From positions 1 to 51,038 of the forward strand of contig DATGEL010000146.1 in NCBI GenBank assembly GCA_035310145.1: a stretch of 51,038 nucleotides of DNA. The letters are read 5' to 3'. Shown piece after piece: positions 1 through 8,352 of the stretch (position 1 is the first letter of the stretch; every line of letters begins with the position of its first letter). A program made the position numbers and the translations under genes. The DNA is from Dehalococcoidia bacterium. Its GTDB lineage: Bacteria > Chloroflexota > Dehalococcoidia > CAUJGQ01. The notes below the pieces were generated by a model that was not told the origin of the DNA, did no database searches, and saw nothing but the letters and a program-made list of their open reading frames with translations.

Positions 1-19
1 GTCATCGGCCCCTTCCTGC

Positions 20-58
20 GCGACCGACCGTCCTCACTACGGTCGGTCGCTCTGTTTT
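20..58 (+). terminator. Intrinsic terminator of a gene upstream of the window
   Basis: Perfect 12-bp stem (GCGACCGACCGT at 20-31 with its complement at 39-50, 7-nt loop) followed by the T-rich run TCTGTTTTCC. The T run lies on the + side, so it terminates a rightward transcript that enters from outside the window. Confidence 0.8.
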
Positions 59-152
59 CCTCGTTACCCTACTGCATCGCCACGCCTCGCCTCCGTCTCA
101 TCCCTGCACCGTGCTTCCACAACTTCTGGGCACACCCGGCCACATCGCCCCG

Positions 153-182
153 TTGACGCGCCGTTTCGCCGCCGACTATACT
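153..182 (+). promoter_or_regulatory. Sigma-70-type promoter of the ABC importer operon
   Basis: TTGACG (153-158) and TATACT (177-182) are separated by 18 nt, a near-consensus -35/-10 pair. Transcription would start near 189, leaving a leader of about 65 nt before the ATG at 256. Confidence 0.6.
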
Positions 183-255
183 CAGCCACCGGTCGAACGC
201 GGTTCGAATGATGGCCATGAATCGCGCGGTGAGGCAGGGCCGGCGGAGGGGTGCG

Positions 256-1995
256 ATGAGCGAGCAAGGCTACTGGCAGCGGCGCACGACGCGCCGGCAA
301 ACGCTGCGCGGCGCCGCCCTCGGTGGGCTGGGCATGGCCGCCTTTCTCGCCGGCTGCAGCGGCTCGAACAATAACAAGAGCAAGGGCGCGAGCACGACCA
401 CGAGCGCCCCCAGCGGCGGCAATGCCACGTCCGCCCCGGCCACGCAGGCCGCGCTGCCCACGCTCACCGTGCGCCCCACCGCCGCCGTGGACGAATCCAA
501 GATCAACAAGAACAACGTCTACCGCGACCGCCAGAGCCAGCCCTGGCCCACGATCAACCCCTACAAAGACCTGATCACCGGCCTGACGCTCGGCTTCACG
601 ATCTACGACCACATGTGGTACACAACCAAGGACACCAACGAGCGCGTGCTCTTCCTCGCCACCGGTATCGAGCAGCCCGACCCGCTCCACTTCACGGTCA
701 AGATCGGCAAGGCGGTCTTCCACGACAAGCCGCCCACCAGCGGCCGCGCCGTCACCGCCGCCGACATCAAGGCCAGCTACGAGGCGGCGGCGAAGTCCAA
801 GACGATCTCCAACAGCGACTGGTGGACGAAGACGCTGGACACGATCACCACCCCGGACGACAGCACCGTGTCGTTCACGCTCAAGCAGCCCGACGCCTGG
901 ACCTTCACCTCCACCAACGCCGGCAGCCCCTTGAGCGGCTCGATCATCCCGCAAGAGATCGCCACCCAGCCCGACTTCATGGACAAGGACCTGATCGGCA
1001 GCGGCCGCTATCAGTGGGTCAGTCACGAGAACGGCGCCAACCCCAAGATGAAGCGCTTCGACAAGTGGCGTGTGGCGGGCGAGCCCTGGACCGGCGGCTA
1101 CGAGCAGAAGCTGATTCAAGAACAGGCCGCCGCCGACGCCGCCTTCGCCGCGCAGCAGATCGACCACCTGGCGGCGCAGAACAAGGCCGAGAAAGACCAG
1201 CTCGTCTCGCAGCTCGGTAAGCAGGTGGACGTCGATACGACCGTCACCGGCGCGATCTGGACGGTGGAGACGCGGGCCGACGGCGCCTTCGCCGACCCGC
1301 GTGTGCGCCAGGCGATCTACCTCGGCCTCAACCGCGACGAGTACATCCAGCTGCTGGAGCTGGGCAACGGCGTCAAGTCCGGCCCGATTCCGCCCGGCTT
1401 CAAGACCTTCGCGCTGGACAACGACGAGCTGACCAAGACCTTCTGGCAGTTCGACCCGGCGCAGGGCAAGCAACTGCTGCAGGCCGCCGGTTTCGACCTC
1501 AGCCACGAATACGAGATCAAGTACTACATCCTCACGGACAAGCCGGCGCAGTTCGCGCAGATCGTGCAGGGGCAGTTGCAGAAGAACCTCGGCATGAAGG
1601 TGAAGCTCACGGCCGAAGACTTCGGCACCTGGCTGGCGAAATCGCTCTACCAGGGCCAGTACGACGGCTTCATCATCTATCCCACGCTCGACTACGACGA
1701 CCCCAGCAGCTACATCGGCGCCTACGGCAAGGTGATCGGCGGCCGGCCGAACTGGGCCGGCTTCAAGGACGACGAGCTGGACCAGGCCGTGGCCGCGCAG
1801 AAACTGGAGTTTGACGACGGCAAGCGCACGGCCATGCTCAAAGACATCCAGCGCAAGGCCTACCAGAAGTTCGCGCCGTTTATTCCGCTCTACGTCGCCT
1901 TCTCCAACGACCTGTTCTGGAGCTACGTCAAAGGCCGGCTCGTGGGCCGCGGCAGCTACGGCTTGTTCAACGGCCGCCTCTACATCGACAAGTAG
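256..1995 (+). CDS. ABC transporter substrate-binding lipoprotein, peptide/nickel family (SBP_bac_5)
   Basis: Predicted extracytoplasmic solute receptor of a peptide/opine/nickel-type ABC importer, 579 aa. The N-terminus carries a twin-arginine pair (RRTTRRQTLRG), a hydrophobic stretch and the lipobox LAGC, so it is probably a Tat-exported lipoprotein. A low-complexity Ser/Thr/Ala/Gly linker follows. The body has the usual family order: an N-lobe with a PTINPY-like segment, then a long domain containing the ADPRVRQAIYLGLNRDEY stretch typical of family 5 binding proteins. I chose the ATG at 256 because GGAGG lies 7 nt upstream; an in-frame ATG at 208 has no such site. Two permease genes follow in the same direction. 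The substrate cannot be told from sequence. Confidence 0.9.
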   Translation: MSEQGYWQRRTTRRQTLRGAALGGLGMAAFLAGCSGSNNNKSKGASTTTSAPSGGNATSAPATQAALPTLTVRPTAAVDESKINKNNVYRDRQSQPWPTINPYKDLITGLTLGFTIYDHMWYTTKDTNERVLFLATGIEQPDPLHFTVKIGKAVFHDKPPTSGRAVTAADIKASYEAAAKSKTISNSDWWTKTLDTITTPDDSTVSFTLKQPDAWTFTSTNAGSPLSGSIIPQEIATQPDFMDKDLIGSGRYQWVSHENGANPKMKRFDKWRVAGEPWTGGYEQKLIQEQAAADAAFAAQQIDHLAAQNKAEKDQLVSQLGKQVDVDTTVTGAIWTVETRADGAFADPRVRQAIYLGLNRDEYIQLLELGNGVKSGPIPPGFKTFALDNDELTKTFWQFDPAQGKQLLQAAGFDLSHEYEIKYYILTDKPAQFAQIVQGQLQKNLGMKVKLTAEDFGTWLAKSLYQGQYDGFIIYPTLDYDDPSSYIGAYGKVIGGRPNWAGFKDDELDQAVAAQKLEFDDGKRTAMLKDIQRKAYQKFAPFIPLYVAFSNDLFWSYVKGRLVGRGSYGLFNGRLYIDK

Positions 1996-2080
1996 CGCGG
2001 CGTGAGCCGTTCCGGCCAGGCGGCGCAGCGCCGCCGCGGCCGGAGCGCACCGCTCCCGACTCTCCCCGAACGAGCCTGCC

Positions 2081-3031
2081 ATGCGCCGCTACGTCATCCG
2101 CCGCCTGCTCGCCCTGCCGGTGATCGCCGCCGCCGTGTCGATCATCACCTTCGCCATACTGCGCTCGCCCTGGGCGGGCGATCCGGCGATCCTGCTCGCC
2201 GGGCAGGGCGCCTCGCAGGACCAGGTCGCCGGTATCCGCCACACGCTCGGTCTCGATCGGCCGATCATCGTGCAGTTCGGCGATTGGTTACTGCACCTGG
2301 CGCGCGGCGATTTCGGCAAGACTTTCCGCGGCCAGCAGCCGGTCTGGCCGGAGATCACGCGGCGGCTGCCGATCACCTTCGAGATCATGGCGCTGGCGGT
2401 GCTGTTCGGCACCTTCTTCGGCGTGCTCTACGGCGTGATCTCGGCCGTGCGCCAGAACACCTGGCTGGACTACGGCCTGCGCGTCTTCGCCGTCTTCGGC
2501 CAGTCGATCCCCAGCTTCTTCCTGCTGGTGCTGCTGATCGTGCTGCCCTCGCTCTGGTGGCACTATTCGCCGCCGGTGGGCGGGCACAAGTCGCTGTTCG
2601 CGCACCCGTGGGAGAACCTGCGCCTCTACGTGCCGCCGACGCTGATCCTGGCGATCGCGCACTCCGCCATTCTCATGCGGCTCACGCGATCGACCCTGCT
2701 CGACGTGCTGCGACAGGACTACGTGCGCACGGCCAAGTCGAAAGGGCTGCGCGAGCGCAGCGTGGTCCTCAGTCACGCGCTGCGCAACGCGCTGATCCCG
2801 ATCATCACGATCACCGGCACGCTGATCGCGGAGCTGTTCTTCGGGGCGCTGATTCTCGAACAGGTCTTCAGCATCAACGGCCTGGGACAGTTCTTCTTCC
2901 AGTCCGTGCTGGCGCGCGATTTTCCCGTGGTGCAGTTCCTCGTCGTCTACACAGCCGGCGTGGTGATCGTGCTGAACCTGCTCGTGGACCTGAGCTACGT
3001 GCTGCTCGATCCGCGCGTGCGCTACACCTAG
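2081..3031 (+). CDS. ABC transporter permease, DppB/OppB type
   Basis: Inner-membrane permease of the importer, 316 aa, the usual length for this family. It starts with MRRYVIRRLLALPVI, the classic DppB-like opening, and has about six membrane segments. The cytoplasmic EAA-type loop that contacts the ATPase is visible in the stretch DYVRTAKSKGLRERSVVLSH (about residues 220-240). It lies 85 bp after the binding-protein gene and 38 bp before the second permease, so the three are very likely one operon. Confidence 0.92.
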   Translation: MRRYVIRRLLALPVIAAAVSIITFAILRSPWAGDPAILLAGQGASQDQVAGIRHTLGLDRPIIVQFGDWLLHLARGDFGKTFRGQQPVWPEITRRLPITFEIMALAVLFGTFFGVLYGVISAVRQNTWLDYGLRVFAVFGQSIPSFFLLVLLIVLPSLWWHYSPPVGGHKSLFAHPWENLRLYVPPTLILAIAHSAILMRLTRSTLLDVLRQDYVRTAKSKGLRERSVVLSHALRNALIPIITITGTLIAELFFGALILEQVFSINGLGQFFFQSVLARDFPVVQFLVVYTAGVVIVLNLLVDLSYVLLDPRVRYT

Positions 3032-3069
3032 CTTCCGATCGGGCGCCGGAATATGGGCGGAGAGGGCGG

Positions 3070-3987
3070 ATGGCAGCGATAAGCGGGGCGGCAGCGGCGG
3101 GCGAGCTGGCGTGGGGCGGCGGCGCCTGGCAGCAACCGGGCCTCTTGCGCCGCGTCGGGCGGCTGCTGCGCGGCTATCCACTCGGCGTCTTCGGGCTGCT
3201 GATGCTGATCGGCTTCATCGTGCTCGGCCTCTTCGGCCCGGCACTGGCGCCCTACGACCCACGCGGACTGCGCGCCGGCTCGCCGCTGGGTGGACTTTCG
3301 CCCGCGCACCCGTTCGGGCTCAACAACCTGGGCGAGGACCTGTTCAGCCGCGTGCTGGCCGGGGCGCGCACCACGCTGACGATCTCCGGCACGGCGGTGC
3401 TGATCGGCGGCTCGCTCGGGTCGTTTATCGGCATTCTCTCCGGCTTCTACGGCCGCTGGCTCGACTACCTGCTGCAGCGCTCGGGTGAGGCGTTCGCCGC
3501 CTTCCCTGGCCTGATCCTCTACCTGATGCTGATCACCGCCTTCGGCCGCGGGCCGAAGACGATCGTGCTGGCGCTGGCCGTGGGCGGGCTGTTCGGCGGC
3601 TCGCGCGTGCTGCGCGCGGCCACGATCGTGGAGCGGCACAGCACCTACGTCGATGCGGCGCGGGCGCTGGGTTGCAGTGAGCGGCGCGTCTTCTTTCGCC
3701 ACGTGGTGCCCAACGTGCTGCCGCTCACCGTGGTGCTGATCAGCAGCGGGCTGGGCGCGGCGATCCTGGCCGAGTCGGGGCTCGCCTTCCTGGGTCTGGG
3801 TGTGGCGCCGGGCACGCCGAGCTGGGGCATCGACCTGAGCGGCGCCAACCTCACCTTTGCGCGGCTGGGTCACTGGAACCTGGTGGTCTTCCCCGGCCTC
3901 GCGATCAGCCTCGCCGTGCTGGGCGCCAACCTGCTGGGCGACGCCCTGCGCGATATCTGGGACCCGCGCCTGCGCGGCCGGCGCTAG
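3070..3987 (+). CDS. ABC transporter permease, DppC/OppC type
   Basis: Second membrane subunit of the importer, 305 aa. After a soluble N-terminal tail of about 35 residues comes the first membrane helix, then the DppC signature HPFGLNNLGEDLFSRVLAGA and the EAA loop AARALGCSERRVFFRHVVPN near residues 195-215. The C-terminus GANLLGDALRDIWDPRLR is typical. I chose the ATG at 3070, preceded by GGAGAGGGCGG; the frame is open much further upstream, through the first permease, but that stretch is a GC-rich shadow. No ATPase genes (DppD/DppF) follow, because the next gene is on the opposite strand. Confidence 0.92.
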   Translation: MAAISGAAAAGELAWGGGAWQQPGLLRRVGRLLRGYPLGVFGLLMLIGFIVLGLFGPALAPYDPRGLRAGSPLGGLSPAHPFGLNNLGEDLFSRVLAGARTTLTISGTAVLIGGSLGSFIGILSGFYGRWLDYLLQRSGEAFAAFPGLILYLMLITAFGRGPKTIVLALAVGGLFGGSRVLRAATIVERHSTYVDAARALGCSERRVFFRHVVPNVLPLTVVLISSGLGAAILAESGLAFLGLGVAPGTPSWGIDLSGANLTFARLGHWNLVVFPGLAISLAVLGANLLGDALRDIWDPRLRGRR

Positions 3988-4003
3988 CGGCGCTTCACGT
4001 CGC

Positions 4004-4585
4004 TCAGCTGCTGGCCGTGCGCTCCGCAGCCTCTGTGCGCCGGCGCTGCTGGTAGCCGCGCACCTTGGTGCGGTTGCCGCAGACCGACATCGCGCACCAG
4101 GCGCCGGAGCGGTTCTTCGAGGCGTCGTAGAAGGCCCAGCGGCAGCGATCGGCGCGGCAGATCTTCAGCCGCCGCCAGGTGCCGTCCACCATCGCCGTCC
4201 AGACGATGCCCAGCAGCCGCGCCACGGCGCCAGGCAAGCCGCCGCGCGCCCCGGTCAGCGCCGCCGTGCCCTCGGCGGAGAAGCGCAGACGCAGCGGCGC
4301 CGCGCTCGCCAGCGCGTTCAGCGCGGCGATCGACTGCGTGGGCGGCATTCCCTGCCCGCGGTGGTTGGCCGCGAGCAGCTCGCGCAGCCCCTCGCGCAGC
4401 GCCAGCGCCCGGCGCAGGTCCGCGGGGGCAAGCTCGGCCGGGGCTTCGAGCAGCCCGCGGCCGGCGAGCCAGTCGCGCAGGGCGGCCGCGTTACGCAGAT
4501 CGTCGTGCCCCGTTTCGATGTCCAGCGTGTTGACGAGGGCCTGCACCAGCGCGAGTTCGCCCGGCGCGGGCGGCCGGCTTGCCAT
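4004..4585 (-). CDS. CGNR zinc-finger / ABATE-domain regulator
   Basis: Predicted regulator of 193 aa. The N-terminal two thirds match the stress-induced ABATE-type domain (DUF1470), a helical domain starting around LALVQALVNTLDIETG. The C-terminus carries the CGNR zinc finger: a Cys-x4-Cys pair in ICRADRCRW, followed by WCAMSVCGNRTKVRGYQ. The family is thought to bind DNA and often sits beside transporters and small hydrolases; its targets are unknown. I prefer the ATG at 4585; the frame is open to 4636 but that adds an unlikely Cys/Arg-rich leader. It is convergent with the permease gene, 16 bp away, and divergent from the small gene at 4795. Confidence 0.85.
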   Translation of the reverse strand: MASRPPAPGELALVQALVNTLDIETGHDDLRNAAALRDWLAGRGLLEAPAELAPADLRRALALREGLRELLAANHRGQGMPPTQSIAALNALASAAPLRLRFSAEGTAALTGARGGLPGAVARLLGIVWTAMVDGTWRRLKICRADRCRWAFYDASKNRSGAWCAMSVCGNRTKVRGYQQRRRTEAAERTASS

Positions 4586-4632
4586 GGAGATACGACTTTC
4601 TCTGCCGCGCACAGAACGCGCGTTACAACACC

Positions 4633-4662
4633 ACAATACGCCCGTTACTGGTTATTGGACAA
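4633..4662 (-). promoter_or_regulatory. Possible promoter of the CGNR gene
   Basis: Read on the minus strand, TTGTCC (4662-4657) and TATTGT (4638-4633) are separated by 18 nt. This would start transcription about 40 nt before the ATG at 4585. The match to sigma-70 consensus is moderate. Confidence 0.4.
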
Positions 4663-4733
4663 GCCGCCTATGCGATCTGGTGATTTGCACGAAAACCGGC
4701 AGAATACGTCGTGCCTGCTCAGAACATGTGTGC

Positions 4734-4774
4734 TAAACTGGATCGTGGACCAACACTACTGTATGGCATACAGT
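4734..4774 (+). promoter_or_regulatory. Minus-10 box and perfect 17-bp palindromic operator-like site
   Basis: TAAACT (4734-4739) resembles a -10 box. About 18 nt downstream lies ACTGTATGGCATACAGT (4758-4774), a perfect 8+1+8 palindrome. It sits between the putative start of transcription and the Shine-Dalgarno of the small gene at 4795, the usual place for a repressor operator. It is strikingly AT-rich for this genome. The cognate regulator is not known; the CGNR protein next door is one candidate. Confidence 0.45.
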
Positions 4775-4794
4775 GGTTAGGAACGGAGGCCGTG

Positions 4795-5013
4795 ATGCCC
4801 GAGTTGGAAGTCTGGAAAATGGTGCGCGACCTGGAGCGAAATCAGGCCGATCGACGCCGGCTCTGGCGCGCCCAGCTGGCCGGCGAACACCCTGGGGCCG
4901 GCTCCCGGCGCCTGCGCTTTTGGCAAAGGCTGCGCGGCGCGAACGGCGCCATTTCTGGAGAGCGGCCGGTGCACGTTGCGAGCCGCCGCGCCATTCCCGG
5001 CGACGGGAGGTAG
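4795..5013 (+). CDS. Small hypothetical protein (72 aa)
   Basis: I do not recognise this gene. It encodes 72 residues, MPELEVWKMVRDLERNQADR and onward, highly basic and rich in Arg, Trp and Leu, with no signal peptide or membrane segment. The first 30 residues look like one amphipathic helix. Support for it being real: GGAG 5-8 nt before the ATG, third codon positions rich in G/C like its neighbours, and a palindromic operator just upstream. Its stop codon lies 2 bp before the next gene's start, and that gene's ribosome-binding site sits inside its last codons, which suggests coupled translation. Confidence 0.55.
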   Translation: MPELEVWKMVRDLERNQADRRRLWRAQLAGEHPGAGSRRLRFWQRLRGANGAISGERPVHVASRRAIPGDGR

Positions 5014-5015
5014 CG

Positions 5016-5600
5016 ATGGCCGCGCTCACCGCACATCCGTACGAGCTGCTCGTGTGGCCACCGGCGCGGCCGCAGGCAAAAGGGGTGCAGCCGATGCCCG
5101 ATCGCATGGACCGTTCCACCCTGCTCGTGCGGTTGCAGGAAGCGCACGCCGAACTTGAGGCGGCACTGGCCGCGGTGGACACCGCCCGTCTCAGCGAGCC
5201 CGGCGTCACCGGCGACTGGTCGGTGCGCGATCTGCTCGACCATGTCTGCTTCTGGGAACAGCGCCTGCTCTGGCGGCTGGGCCTGTCTGCTGCCGAGCAG
5301 CCCGCGCCCCTCAGTGAGCCGGAGATGCACCGCGTCAACGCGGAATCGGTGGCGGCGGCGCGTGTGCGCACGCCCGCCGAAACGCTGGCCGCGCATCGCC
5401 AGGTTTACGCCGAGCTGCTGGCCACGGTGTCGGCGCTGGGCGAGGCGGAGTTGAACGGCACCGTTCGCCTCGGCGAGCCCGGCGGCCCTCTCTGGGAGCA
5501 GATCGCGAGCGACACCTACGAGCACTACGAAGAGCACGCCGCCGAGATCCGCGCCTGGCTGGATGGTACCGCAGCGCCCACGGGCAGCGGGCCGCGCTGA
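5016..5600 (+). CDS. DinB/ClbS-like four-helix-bundle protein
   Basis: Protein of 194 aa from the DinB/ClbS-DfsB/MDMPI superfamily. The recognisable part starts around MDRSTLLVRLQEAHAELEAA and continues with VTGDWSVRDLLDHVCFWEQR, the superfamily's helix with a His near the metal site. A second conserved block is YEHYEEHAAEIRAWL near the C-terminus. Family members include thiol-dependent detoxification enzymes and the colibactin self-resistance hydrolase; the substrate here is unknown. GGGAGG at 5005-5010 supports the ATG at 5016, but the ATGs at 5094 or 5106 would place the start right at the first helix, so about 30 N-terminal residues are uncertain. Confidence 0.75.
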   Translation: MAALTAHPYELLVWPPARPQAKGVQPMPDRMDRSTLLVRLQEAHAELEAALAAVDTARLSEPGVTGDWSVRDLLDHVCFWEQRLLWRLGLSAAEQPAPLSEPEMHRVNAESVAAARVRTPAETLAAHRQVYAELLATVSALGEAELNGTVRLGEPGGPLWEQIASDTYEHYEEHAAEIRAWLDGTAAPTGSGPR

Positions 5601-5670
5601 AATCGGCTCTCAACAGCGCGGGCGCATCGGGGCGGCAGCCGCGTTCGTGCGCGGCGGCCATGCGGGGCGC

Positions 5671-6366
5671 CTAACCCTGGTTTCGCCTGGCCGCTTCACC
5701 GCGCAGCCGCGCTGGGTCGACGGAGACGAACAGCCCCTCCGCCTGCGCGTGCAGCACGCCGTCGACCGTGAGCGTCGCCTCGGTCAGGATCTTGCGCCCC
5801 TCCACCCGCGTCAGCCAGCCGGCGAAGACGGCTTCGCGCAGGAGCGGCACGGGGCGCCGGTAGCGCACCGTCAGCCGCCCCGTCATACCCGGCCGCGCCG
5901 TCAGCGCCTGCGTCGCGCCCAGCACCTCGTCGAAGGCGGCGGCGATGAAGCCGCCATGCACGCAGCCCGGCGGCCCCTCGTAGGCGCGGCTGAAGACGCA
6001 GACGCCGCGTACCGTCTCACCGTCGAGCGAGAGGCGCAGCGGCGGCGCCACCGGGTTGGCGCGCCCGATCAGCGGGCTGGTGTCGAGGAAGCGGCGCTGC
6101 TCGTCGCCCCCGTTCTCATCAAGGCGGTAGCGTGTGCGCATGCGGCCGCCCGGCGCCGCGGCCAGCCGCTCGCGCAGCCGTGCCGCCTCCTCGGCCAGCT
6201 CCTCCAGCAGCTCGCGCGGCGCGGCCGTCTCACTCAGCAGCGCCGTGACCGTGCGCAGCTCGTCGGCCACGCGGTGCAGCGCCTGCCGGTGGGCGCTCGG
6301 TTCCGCCCGGTCCTCGATCCAGCGCGTGGCCGTGCGCCGCGGCCCGTCGTTCGTTTCAACGCTCAA
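5671..6366 (-). CDS. PaaI-type hotdog-fold thioesterase
   Basis: Probable acyl-CoA thioesterase of 231 aa. The first 90 residues are a charged helical region not found in the shortest family members. The hotdog domain follows, with the family signature EGPPGCVHGGFIAAAFDEVL (roughly residues 131-150), where the Gly-His-Gly-Gly stretch and the following acidic residue line the active site. The start appears to be TTG at 6366 with GAGGTGA about 8 nt upstream; no ATG occurs before the domain. It is divergent from the CocE-type hydrolase gene, with 104 bp between starts, so the two may share a control region. Confidence 0.85.
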   Translation of the reverse strand: MSVETNDGPRRTATRWIEDRAEPSAHRQALHRVADELRTVTALLSETAAPRELLEELAEEAARLRERLAAAPGGRMRTRYRLDENGGDEQRRFLDTSPLIGRANPVAPPLRLSLDGETVRGVCVFSRAYEGPPGCVHGGFIAAAFDEVLGATQALTARPGMTGRLTVRYRRPVPLLREAVFAGWLTRVEGRKILTEATLTVDGVLHAQAEGLFVSVDPARLRGEAARRNQG

Positions 6367-6470
6367 TCGTCACCTCGCCGGCGTTGGTCCTTGCATTTGC
6401 TCAGGGCAGCGAGCAAGATACCTGCGATTTGCATGTCGGCGGCCGCGAGCGGCGACCGCGGGAGCGAGCG

Positions 6471-8180
6471 ATGGCCGGCATTCTTGTCGAGCGCAACGTG
6501 CCGGTGGAGATGCGCGACGGCGTGCGCCTGCTGGCCGATGTCTACCGCCCGGCGGACGGCGGCCAGCGCCCCGTGCTGCTGCAACGCACCGCCTACGACA
6601 AGAGCCGCGGCCAGCTCGCTTCCAGCATGCTCGATCCGCTGCGCGCCGTCGAGGCCGGCTACGCCGTGGTGATCCAGGACTGCCGCGGCCGCTACGCCTC
6701 GGACGGTGAATGGCAGCCCTTTCACTGCGAGATTCCCGACGGCTACGACACGGTCGAATGGTGCGCGGCGCAGGGCTGGTCGAACGGCCGCGTCGGTATG
6801 TACGGCATCTCCTACGTCGGCGCCACGCAGTGGCTGGCCGCGATCTCGACGCCGCCGCACCTGCAGGCGATCTTCCCCGCGCTCACCGCCGCGGACTATC
6901 ACGACGGCTGGATCTACCTCGGCGGCGCCTTCAACCTCTCCTTCACCGCCGCCTGGGCGGCGCAGTTCCTCGCCCTGCCGCACCTCGCTCGGCTGGGCCT
7001 TGCGCCCGAGGAGCGACGCGGCGAAGAGGCACGCTTCATGCAGGCGCTGGAACGGCTGCGGCGCACGCTCTCGCACCTGCCGCTGGCCGAGCTGCCGCTG
7101 CTTGGCCGCGAGGGGTTGGCGCCCTACTTCTATGAATGGTTGCAACACCCGGACGACGACGCCTTCTGGCGCTCGTGCAGCATCAGCGCACACCACGAGC
7201 AGATCGCCGTGCCGGCCTTCAACTTCGGCGGCTGGTACGACCTCTTCCTGGCCGGGCCGCCGCGCAACTTCGCCGGCCTGCGCCAGCACGCGAAAACCGA
7301 GCAGGCGCGGCGCGGCCAAAAACTCGTAATCGGCCCCTGGACGCACAACTCGCCCTCGATCACGCAGGCGGGCGAGACGAACTGGGGCTACGGCGCCGCC
7401 GTGCAGATGGACGACCTGCAACTGCGCTGGTTCGACCACTGGCTGCGCGACGCGGATACGGGCCTGCTGGACGAGCCGCCGGTGCGCCTCTACGTGATGA
7501 ACGAGGGCTGGCGCGACGAGCAGGAGTGGCCGCTGGCGCGCACGCGCTACACGCCCTTCTACCTGCACAGCGCCGGACGCGCCAACGCGCTCGACGGCGA
7601 CGGCCGGCTCGGCCAGGAGGCGCCGGCGGGCGAGCAGCCCGACGTCTTCCTCTACAACCCGCTCAACCCTGTGCCCACGGTCGGCGCCGCCGGCGTCTGG
7701 GACCAGCGCCCCGCCGAGCGCCGCACCGACGTGCTCGTCTACACCTCGGCGCCGCTGCGCGAGGCGCTGGAGGTGACGGGGCCCGTGCAGCTCGTACTCT
7801 GGGCCGGGAGTTCGGCGCCGGACACGGATTTCACCGCCAAGCTGGTGGACGTGGCGCCGGACGGCCGCGCCCGCAACCTCTGCGACGGCATCCTGCGCGC
7901 CCGCTACCGCGACGGCGGCGAGCGCCCGGCGCTGCTGGAGCCGGGCAGGCCGTACGAGCTGCGCATCGACCTGCTGATGACGAGCAACCGCTTCCAGCCC
8001 GGCCACCAGGTCCGCGTGGAGGTTTCCAGCAGCAACTTCCCGCGCTACGACCGCAACCCGAACACGGGCGAGCCGGCGGCCACGGCGCGCGAGTGGCGCC
8101 CCGCCGTGCAAACGATCTACCACGACGCCGACCACCCTTCGCACCTGCTGCTGCCCCTGATTCCGCGTCAAAGCGCGTAG
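6471..8180 (+). CDS. CocE/NonD (X-Pro dipeptidyl-peptidase S15) family hydrolase
   Basis: Serine hydrolase of 569 aa, the normal length for the CocE/glutaryl-7-ACA acylase-like group. The N-terminal alpha/beta-hydrolase fold opens with VEMRDGVRLLADVYRP. The nucleophile is Ser114 in GISYVGATQW, the catalytic His is in LVIGPWTHN, and the C-terminal jelly-roll (PepX_C) runs from about residue 330 and includes GHQVRVEVSSSNFPRYDRNP. Such enzymes cleave esters or amides of small molecules; the natural substrate is not predictable. The ATG at 6471 has GGGAG about 8 nt upstream. No signal peptide is seen, so it is probably cytoplasmic. Confidence 0.9.
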   Translation: MAGILVERNVPVEMRDGVRLLADVYRPADGGQRPVLLQRTAYDKSRGQLASSMLDPLRAVEAGYAVVIQDCRGRYASDGEWQPFHCEIPDGYDTVEWCAAQGWSNGRVGMYGISYVGATQWLAAISTPPHLQAIFPALTAADYHDGWIYLGGAFNLSFTAAWAAQFLALPHLARLGLAPEERRGEEARFMQALERLRRTLSHLPLAELPLLGREGLAPYFYEWLQHPDDDAFWRSCSISAHHEQIAVPAFNFGGWYDLFLAGPPRNFAGLRQHAKTEQARRGQKLVIGPWTHNSPSITQAGETNWGYGAAVQMDDLQLRWFDHWLRDADTGLLDEPPVRLYVMNEGWRDEQEWPLARTRYTPFYLHSAGRANALDGDGRLGQEAPAGEQPDVFLYNPLNPVPTVGAAGVWDQRPAERRTDVLVYTSAPLREALEVTGPVQLVLWAGSSAPDTDFTAKLVDVAPDGRARNLCDGILRARYRDGGERPALLEPGRPYELRIDLLMTSNRFQPGHQVRVEVSSSNFPRYDRNPNTGEPAATAREWRPAVQTIYHDADHPSHLLLPLIPRQSA

Positions 8181-8265
8181 GACGAAGGGCCAGGGCGTAC
8201 GGACGGCAGTGAGGCGGTCTCCGCGTCGCGATGGGCGCCGCGCTTCCCCCGCAATCCGCGTTGCG

Positions 8266-8274
8266 TGCTATCTT
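8266..8274 (+). promoter_or_regulatory. Possible extended -10 promoter for the ThDP-enzyme gene
   Basis: TGCTATCTT (8266-8274) fits an extended -10 element (TGn plus TATCTT), with no clear -35. It would give a leader of about 75 nt. Weak evidence. Confidence 0.25.
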
Positions 8275-8352
8275 CATCCCGATCGTCAGACCGCCCCGCT
8301 CGACCGGGTGCGCGCGGGCAGGGCGCGGCAGGCGAAGCGAGGAGAACAGAAG

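Noticed and set aside
64-2082. A 672-codon antisense frame over the ABC binding-protein gene
   Set aside because: Shadow of a GC-rich gene; composition is unnatural and there is no ribosome-binding site or domain.
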